This document shows positions 55,957-64,000 of a stretch of DNA of 64,000 nucleotides, one piece after another. How positions within the stretch are numbered: the stretch's first letter is position 1; each line of letters opens with the position of its first letter. The stretch is from NCBI RefSeq assembly GCF_005239225.2, contig NC_133289.1, positions 14,926,889 through 14,990,888 of the forward strand, in the 5' to 3' direction. The DNA is from Populus alba. Taxonomy: Eukaryota; Streptophyta; Magnoliopsida; Malpighiales; Salicaceae. Position numbers and translations under genes: made by a program. The notes under the pieces were generated by a model, which saw only the letters and a program-made list of their open reading frames with translations, made no database searches and was not told the DNA's origin.

Positions 55957-57434
55957 TGATACAATCAAATAATTGATGTTTTTTTTTTCAAATGTAGAAG
56001 TGTTAAAGTATTAAATAACCCAGCAAAACCAAAGTCGTCCACGAATAAGTTAATTATACAAAACCACAAATAATAAAAGAAACATAGTTAAAGAAATCTA
56101 AAAGATGTAATATTAATGTAAAGATTTAACAAAGATAAAAACAATTATTGAGGTTAAATGATCCACTAATGGTATGTCAAATAAGTGTAGTCCAAATTCT
56201 TTTTATTACTCAACTGAAAATCACAAACAAAGAAGGTTTCAATAAGATGATTTATCATTTATGGCTCGTTTTAATTTAGTAATGTGATCATATTAATTAC
56301 ATTTTTGAGTAATGTTAATACTTGTAATGTTATCATGTATTCATGGAGCTAAATTATGTTAACAATAAATCGAGATCCTTTCTTAGCATATGTATTGGTT
56401 ATCCATACAGTAGACTATAAAAGAATTAAGTATTTGTTGTGTTAAGGATTGTACACCACGAATCTAGCCTAACTACTTAACAAACAGAGTATTAAAATTG
56501 ATTAAGATAATAATTATAATACATGTTAATATCAAACTTTCTTGTATGTATACTTTAAAGTTCATGTTAAGTTTGTACTATACTTATTTTTTTCACCTTG
56601 GAAAAAATAAGTTTAACTAAACTTGATTAAAAATAAACAAGATAAAAACATAGCTAATATATAAATTAACTAAGTATAATAAAGAAAATTGTAAGTATAA
56701 ACAAAATATTAATGAGAACATAACATGAAATAAAACTTGGAAATTGCAAAAATATAAAAAAAGAAAGCAAGAGCATAGATTTTGATATAAAAACCAAAAT
56801 ATCTAAATGTATGGTAAATGTCTCTTTTTATTGGCTAAAATTTAGAACTATTGATTTGGTGGCTAGACAAAACATCATTAATAGAATCATAATTTGAACA
56901 AATAGTCTTCATAAAATTTGTAGGTATTTGTCTCAATTTTCCAACAAAAAATGAATGGGATAAATACTGAATAGTTTATAGGCTGATAAACAAATTTAAA
57001 TTTTTCTTTTATTACTAAAATTTGAACATTAAAATGGAAGTATTGAATCTTGAACTTTTCATTAATGTTTTAGGCTTATATTTTAGCTTTTCATCAAGTT
57101 AAACCACACCTAACTCCAATGTCTACAATTCCAGTTATGTCCCAAAAACCAAATGATGTACCAGTTTGAATTGAACAAACTCAACTAGAATTTATTTTCT
57201 AAGTTTAGCCTTCTTTTTATCTACTTAATTTCAATAATCAAACACATCAATCAGTCATCTGAATTGTGAGATATGCTTATTTTACAAACCTGACTTTAAA
57301 ATCGAGCATTTATTATAAATTAAAAATATCTCATATTATTATAAAACTTGCTTAAGTTAGAGAATTTAATAATACTTTAAGTGCAATATGATAATATAGA
57401 AACTTAATAAAAATACATTTTTAAGTACTTATCA
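55957..57434 (-). mobile_element. diverged solo LTR of the LOG-element family, CCTAA target duplication
   Basis: It starts TGATACAATC and ends TACTTATCA, matching the family LTR in minus orientation over its whole length, but shortened (1478 bp) and lacking the long triplet arrays. It is flanked by CCTAA at 55952-55956 and 57435-57439. No internal sequence is attached. It is more diverged than the left-hand copies. Confidence 0.85.
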
Positions 57435-57439
57435 CCTAA

Positions 57440-60300
57440 CCTCATATCTCAGGTTTTAGCTATAGAGATACTATAAATCCAATTCCTATTGGGTCCATCG
57501 ATTACTCTAGTCTCGAACCATAACTCTGAATTGTATCCTAAATAGGTTAAAGGGTTCTCTCCATGTTTGGCATGCATGTTAGCACTATATTGTTCCTACG
57601 CAACAAAATAAACAAGTCAAAGATATGGATAAAAAATATTAGTTCAAACAATGTACAAAAGGTTTAAAAGGTGACTTATAATAAACTCCTCAGCTCAGTT
57701 GTCCACAAACTATTTCTTCTCATTGTGTGTTTCCTCCTTTCGTATATCTGTTTCCATTCAAAAATCCATCAGAATAGGCTTGTGTCCAAGTTGTGTAGTT
57801 AGTAAAAGGAAGCAACTCACTAGCATGCTCGTTTATAGGACCGTAAGTTACCTTGTTTTTGTTCGATGATTAACTCTGTGAACACCTCCTAAAACCCTCC
57901 AGCGTGAAGAGCTTTAGATATCTCTCCTAATTGCTCCTAGTGATGTGGGGAAGTCTATAATTATTTCAGTTCTCAAATTCATCTAACTCGGTATATCTTC
58001 TAGCATAAGAGTGTATGTCATACTACAAATCACGCAATTTGGTTCAAAAGTTCATAAATAGAACTATATATATAACAAAAAAATTACAATTCAATAAAAA
58101 AAATCTAAAATTCACACATTAAAACTTACCTAGTTACATTGTGATTTTCCCAGACTTGCCATGCCACCTTGTATTTTTTTCTTGTAATCATTTTTAAAAA
58201 AATAATTAGTTTAAAAATTATAAACATCTTTTATTAATACAAACAAGTATTAATTATATATGTACTAACTTTAAACTCTCCCAACCAAGCCTCAACAACG
58301 AGCATCCATTCGGGATGCCTTTCATAATTGACCCTATCATTCACTCAACTTCTATATTTATGAATCTAAAAATTAATTTTTTAGTGGTTGACCATATAAA
58401 CATGTATTCATTAATATAATGGTAAATTTGAAAATGATTTCAATAGTTTTCAATAACTATGTTAAGTGACAAGAAAAACAATTGAAATCTATATTTTGAT
58501 CGCGTGTCAAGAAATTCGCAAAAAAACATGTAAAGCATGGAAATGAAATGGAGAAATGAGTTGGTCAAAAAATTATTTTATATGCAAGAGCTAACTTATA
58601 TGTCACGGAACACAAAAAAAAATTATTTTACTGATGTTGTCCTAGTACTATGATAACATATTTATCTACTACTCGTCTTCAAAGGGCAACTTAATTAAAT
58701 TATTATAAAAATCTATTTTCTAAGTGTTTGAGATGCAACTTTATTGCCGGCATGTGGGGTTGGGAGATACAGAAACACTACCATTTATTTCTATGGGCTC
58801 ACGATCTAAAAAAAAATTATACGGAAATAATTTTGGTTAATGCTCTTTCTTTTTACTTAGTTTTCTAACCTGGAATATTCAAGACATGGATAAAGAAAGC
58901 ATATGGACATGTTTCTTGTATTTTTTTTTTTATTTTAAAAATATAAAAATTCACTCAAAAATTATTTCAAATACATTTATTTTATGTCTACATATCTTTG
59001 ATAATTTTTTATTATTTTTTCTATATTTTTTTAATATATTTTAAGGCATTAACTAAAAACAACATAATAACATGAATCAAATACCTCTTAACCGGAAAAA
59101 AAAAACAAAAAAAAAAAAGAAAAAGAAAAAAGATACCATACATACATAATGAGAGGTCAAATTCATTCCACATGACATAATCTATGTATGTTACTCAAAA
59201 ATAAAATTATTTTTATTAAACAATCAACATCATATCTGAAAATCAATAAATCAAATTATTGAAAAAATCTTTATGTAGTCTAATTAGATCATAAATTCAC
59301 ATAATATCCAAAATTGGCATAAACCTTAACTTCCCTCAAATTAGGGATTTTTCAATTTCAAACAAAAATAAGTGAGGAAACACCATTGTAATTGAAGAAT
59401 GATTCATAACAAAATGATAACATGTCAACGGTAGAGTCTAAGAGCTTAAAAGAAATCAAACTTCAATGAGAGAGAAACTATCTTCTAAAGGAGAGAGAAA
59501 CTCCACTTTAGGAGAGAGGAACAACTGACTAGAAAAGAGATAGCGCTAATGACTATGATTGTTAAAGTGAGAGAAAGAGAAAGGATTTAGAGGGAGGAGA
59601 TGAAATGTGGAACAACTAGGGATTGCCTCAACATATCTAGGTTTAAAATCACCGAAATAAATTTATGTTGGTTTATCTATTGGTAATAAACCATGTCTGC
59701 ACTTTACCAATAGCTTTACCGATGGGAATTTTGATATCATTGGTGACTCTGTCGATCATTTAAACATTTTAGAACTCTTTCGAAAACCCCCAAATTCACC
59801 GATAACTTTCATTTGTTGGTATATATCCATCGGTGAATCCAATACCCTAAATTCTTCCTTAAATTCTATATAACTCTCTGATGATTTTGTATTCCATTAT
59901 TAAAACCTTAAGAGAATAAAATTCCTTAATTCTTCTATATAATTCTCCAATGATATTGTTGTCTGTTAGTGAGTGTATCGATATTTAATGCCACCAACGT
60001 AAAATAATTCGTCAAAGAATCATTGTGTTGTTTTACATTATTGAATTCTTTTCCAAACTCTCTATAATTTTCCGATGATTTTATATTTTGTTAGGTATTC
60101 TGTTAATAAATTTATATTAATTTATTTTCTTATATATTGGATATAATCTGTATCAAACCTAATTATGCAGCAACAACATGTGTATTCATAACACATTAAA
60201 ACCACAATCACCATAATAAACGCTTCATAAATATATAAAGTTAAAATACATTATACAATGACAATAAATATATTAAATCCATAATGATGTTTTACACCTA
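57440..60300. mobile_element. probable decayed CACTA sequence
   Basis: No intact frame. 59640-60130 has recurrent ACCGATGG, TCGGTGAATC and CCGATGATTTT phrases typical of CACTA subterminal regions. A GAGAGAAA-rich stretch (59468-59600) resembles 62720-62755. 57540-58400 may hold a transposon ORF remnant that I cannot name. Confidence 0.35.
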
Positions 60301-60399
60301 AAATCATTTTAGATCCACTGTTTAATTTAAATCCTCATCATCTTCATCTTCCTTTATTTGCATCATTTTCATGTCTATCATTTTTTGTATTGCCACTAG

Positions 60400-61630
60400 T
60401 GCTCAATATATTGTTTAGCTTGTTAATATCAATATGAACACAAGTATTCTCTACAACAAAATTGAATCTTCTTCTAACTCAGTAAATGAAGCGACTCGAT
60501 ATGAATCAACTAACTCATTTAGTTGAAATACATATTCTTCCCTAGTTACTTCATCATTACTACTATGAACAACTTGGAAATGACTCTTAAGTTTTGTTTT
60601 ATAACGAACAACCAATCAACTCTATTAAGATCCTTTCTAAGGATTGAGTGTATGTGTAATACATTGTTGGTATTGTTTATAAAATACAAAAACATCATTA
60701 ATGTTGCTAAGTCTATCTTTTTTTTATTGATTTCAACCAAACCATGGTGATGATTTATCATAATTTCTCTATACATATAATACCAATAGCATTTAAATAA
60801 AAAACAATTGTATTTTATGCTCTATGATATTGTAATTGAATGATTTTTTTTTCTAACTTGCCATAAATAATCAACTTCAAATTCATTAAAAAATTGACTC
60901 CTAGGTATTTCTATCTTTTTTATAATCTTCAATATAAAAGACATATCCATTGATGAAATACCCATTAGAACATCAAATCTTTCTTTTAGGACTAGAGATA
61001 GTAATTTCAAACTCTTAGCATTGCCTCTTATATTGTACACCTGGTTATAAATAAAAACCATTTATGATTGAGGAAAAAAAATTAAAGTCAATGAATTTTT
61101 GTTACAATTAAAAATTATTATATATTTTTGTGTTAAACCACGTGCTGAATTATTCATCTTGTACTTGAAAAATTATAGCTTTAGTGAGATGTGAATTTTT
61201 GTAATAACAAAACACTGCAATGTTCCTTATAAGAAAGTTAGTGATCATTTATCATAAATGAGAATACATGAGAAAATCATTTATCATTTCAAAAATTATA
61301 AACTTGAATTAATTAACAAAATATCTCAATTCATCATAGTTGAATATCACATAATTATATGCTTGTTTAAATTTGATGTTTGTTAAATATTTTATCAAAA
61401 TTGCATTATTCGACAATAGTGAACCAAGATGGGAAAATATTGATAAATTCTCATTAGAAAGTAATTCACCACCATCATTATATATTGAAACGCAATTGAT
61501 TCTTTTTCTCCTATAAGGTTCAAAATAATATGATATAAATGTTGAAATCTCTTTAATAGTATAAGCCTCGTACATTGAAGCCTCAACATATGTTTTATTT
61601 TTAATTTTTTTTTTCTTAAGGTTGAACAAG
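60400..61630 (-). pseudogene. CACTA (En/Spm) transposase-associated protein remnant
   Basis: Minus frames in order: 61629-61309 with YVEASMYEAYTIKEISTF, YYFEPYRRKRIN, NDGGELLS and SIFSHLG, matching the C-terminal domain (DUF4218-like) of plant CACTA TNP2 proteins; about 60960-60890 in a shifted frame with NGYFINGYVFYIEDY; and 60776-60546 with HHHGLVEINKK and LNRVDWLFVIKQN, the DUF4216-like domain. Order and orientation fit TNP2. The main transposase core is not seen. Several frame changes and stops make it inactive. Confidence 0.7.
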
Positions 61631-61849
61631 TGCTTGCATTAAGATAAATATATATAGATTGAATGATTGAAAGTTTTAAAAAACTCATTACTAAATTAGG
61701 ATGCATGTAATCCCTAATCTCTCGAAAGGATACATTCATATAGAGGCACAAGGCCTCTAACTTTTGCTATATATGCTATGTGTATAGGTAAATGCTTCAT
61801 TAAGTTAAATAAGAAGGAAGAGAAGATCATCTAAAATTTATAGATTGTT

Positions 61850-62060
61850 TTTGTCGCACGTCCCTGCGCAGCTTCGATGGCGATTTTTGCTCATTTGCTT
61901 GATTCGTTATGAGTCGCCACCTAGTATTTGGTTTAGGGTTACTAAGAAACCTAGGTGTACTAATCTTGTCAAAAATTCACAGGTAAGGGATTGATTTTGG
62001 CTAGGAAAGGTATTAGCCAAATGTTTTTCATGAGGTAAGCTACTTCGTGGTTTTGATGTG
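61850..62060 (-). repeat. dispersed LTR-end repeat, inverted copy 5
   Basis: In minus orientation it has the order AGCTTACC, TTGGCTAATACC, AATCCCTTACCTGTGAA, TTTCTTAGTAACCC and GAGTCGCCACCTA reversed, i.e. the same phrases as 21890-22150. Its right end, GTCGCACGTCC, corresponds to the GACGTTGCGCGGGGTGAC phrase. Confidence 0.5.
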
Positions 62061-62690
62061 TTAAAAGAAGTTCTAAAAATATTTTTCATCGAATATTAGA
62101 AATACAACTTGCATGTAAGTTTATAATTCTTAATCGTGAGCAAATAAAAATATTAAATTATTCTTTTGTCTTTGCGGCTTTATCATAGAAAAAACATCCA
62201 TACAAAAAATAAAAATAAAAACATTCACTTATGCTATTTTTTTCTTTTTTTCTTTTTACATCCACATTTGCACGCTATAAATTACAAAAATTCAAAACTA
62301 AACAAACAGTACATTAAACAATTTAAAATTTACAAAATAAACCGTCCAAAATTCAGAGCAGTGCTGGGAAGACTTTTAGGATAGTGGGAACAGTGGACAC
62401 GTGTTTGCTCCATGCGCCAACGCTGTGAGCAAATAAAAAAATCTATTTCCCCAAAATTTCCAACATAACAATAAAATTAACAAAATGCAATTGTTACCCA
62501 TTAAATAACCCATAATTTCTTTTATTATATCACACCTAAGTTACAAAATTAATTTCATCATATTATAACTTTTTTTTTTCAAATTTCCCCAAATTACAAA
62601 CAAACCTTAAGATACAAATCAAACTTTAATTCTATATGAAAAGGTTGTGAAATACTTAAATATATACTTTAATTCTATATCAAAATAGGC
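62061..62690. other. AT-rich, no gene recognised
   Basis: Short frames with Lys/Asn-rich text. A GC-richer patch at 62350-62430 has no recognised function. Confidence 0.35.
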
Positions 62691-62759
62691 AGGAGGGATT
62701 GTGGTTTTAATTTGTAGTTCGAGAGAAAGATGAAGAAAAAGAAGGATAAGAGAATAGGG

Positions 62760-63040
62760 TTGATATCAGTTATAAAACTCTAAAATTTGCCAATGAAATT
62801 TTCCATGGAATATTGCATTGGAAAATATTGTCGATAAATCCATTGGAATATGATAACATGTCATATTAACAATGTAATCACCGACATTAATTACTAATAT
62901 ACATATTTTTTGTTGGTAATTATGTTGGAAATCATTGACATAAACATTACATTGCTATTATAATCAGACATTACTGATGAAATATATTTCATCAGCAATT
63001 CCGTTGTTATTTTACAATTTTATGGTAGTGAATTTTATCA
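62760..63040 (-). mobile_element. CACTA terminal region
   Basis: The plus strand ends TTTATGGTAGTG (to about 63030), i.e. CACTACCATAAA on the minus strand, a CACTA-type terminus. Before it are repeated short motifs of the type TTGGTAATT, ATCAGCAATTCCG and CATTGGAA, as in subterminal repeat regions. The transposase remnant at 60400-61630 is in the matching orientation. The other end is not certain. Confidence 0.55.
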
Positions 63041-64000
63041 CTTATGATTATTATGTTGATTGAACTTAAAGATCTTTACTAGATTGTTGGGCTTTAATGA
63101 CTATGCATTATATTGAATTTGTGTTCCATCTAAGAAACTTAAATTGTGTGGTTGTGTTTAATTTATATTTGATATGTATTTTTTAACAAAAACATACATG
63201 TGATTTCAATTTAAGCAATTGGAACTAATAAGAAGTTGACACGTGTACCGATCCTCTTTAAAAGTTAATATTAATATAAAATTAGGTTCATTGTAGACAG
63301 AGAAATATGTGTTGCTTATTGGATCAAATCATAATGATTCAATTATTCAAAATGAAATCACAAGAATGTCATTGTAAAAAATTGATACCAAATTGACCTT
63401 TAACGTCAATTAACCTTCTTATGGGTGATTTATTCTTAATTTTATATATATTCTTTTCTTATGTTTATTCTATATGAGATATATTCATTAACATGCACAA
63501 TGGGTTTGGAGTTAGGTAATTTTCCAATGTCAATTAGGTTTTTGTTAATAGCCTTCACAATCAAATAAATTAGGGTGTATGCAACATTTTTTATTTAATG
63601 CACATTTTGTTTTTTGGTCCTTAAGCTATAGTGAATTTACTAGTATATTGACCCGCGCTCTGCAACGAATCAATATAATATTAAAAAATTATTAAAAATG
63701 TAGAAGAATATTTTAAGTTTCTTGAGTCTGATAGCTATGTCATTTAACTTTTATTATAATTTGACCTTAATCAACAATGGTAGGCCTTGAAAAATTGCAA
63801 ATCTTCAAGAGAAAGAAAGACATTATTACAAATTCACTTGCCTTTATAAAAGTATTTAGATTCCATTAATAATAATGGTATGAATCATTAATTTAAAACT
63901 CATGTTTGTTGTCTTCATTTAAATTTAATTTAAGGACTAACTTTTTATTAGATTTCAGTATGTCATGTTATGCCATGTTGTACTCGATTTTAGCCTGTGT
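63041..64000. other. AT-rich, no gene recognised
   Basis: I see no coding frame or clear repeat. A phrase TATTGACCCGCGCTCTGCAA near 63647 looks like a transposon-associated terminus, but I cannot place it. Confidence 0.35.

Overview
This window looks like plant nuclear DNA from a repeat-rich, AT-rich chromosome region. The evidence is spliced genes with GT-AG introns, plant Ty3/gypsy and Ty1/copia retrotransposons, a CACTA transposon and tRNA-derived SINEs. The repeat style and the two host genes suggest a woody dicot, probably Salicaceae (poplar or willow); that assignment is inference from recalled repeat families. Two runs of exactly 500 N (13575-14074, 23092-23591) are scaffold gaps of unknown true size.

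Layout. 1-2545 is the tail and 3' LTR of a gypsy element lying mostly outside the window; its LTR cuts into an older minus-strand gypsy pol (2546-4484). That pol lies head to head with a second, plus-strand pol copy (4493-7290). The plus copy continues through two small ORFs, a decayed LOG-type (cytokinin riboside monophosphate phosphoribohydrolase) gene at 8280-8899 and a polypurine tract. A related minus-strand element (about 12908-20263) has a 5' LTR, primer-binding site, gag, protease, internally deleted pol, another LOG copy (14357-15000) and a polypurine tract. Copies of the same LTR family sit at 9324-11234 (solo, with target duplication), about 11262-12763, 12908-13574, 18337-20263, 22356-23091 and 55957-57434 (solo, with target duplication).

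Host genes. 25326-26532 encodes a two-exon IAA33-type non-canonical Aux/IAA protein with several frame disruptions. 35794-38215 (minus) is a five-exon GDSL esterase/lipase whose splice model closes into 373 uninterrupted residues with all catalytic blocks. It is the only clearly intact gene in the window.

The right half is mobile DNA: a decayed copia element of SIRE type on the minus strand (about 40860-49790) with an env-like ORF remnant and a solo LTR inserted in its gag, two SINEs (one with a clear 14-bp target duplication), AT-rich degenerate repeats, and a decayed CACTA transposon (transposase remnants 60400-61630, terminus near 63036).

The most notable observation is the LOG gene carried between integrase and the polypurine tract in two separate copies of one gypsy family, with the same leader and trailer. 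This suggests an LTR retrotransposon that captured a cytokinin-activating enzyme gene. Both copies here are broken, so activity would have to be sought in other family members.
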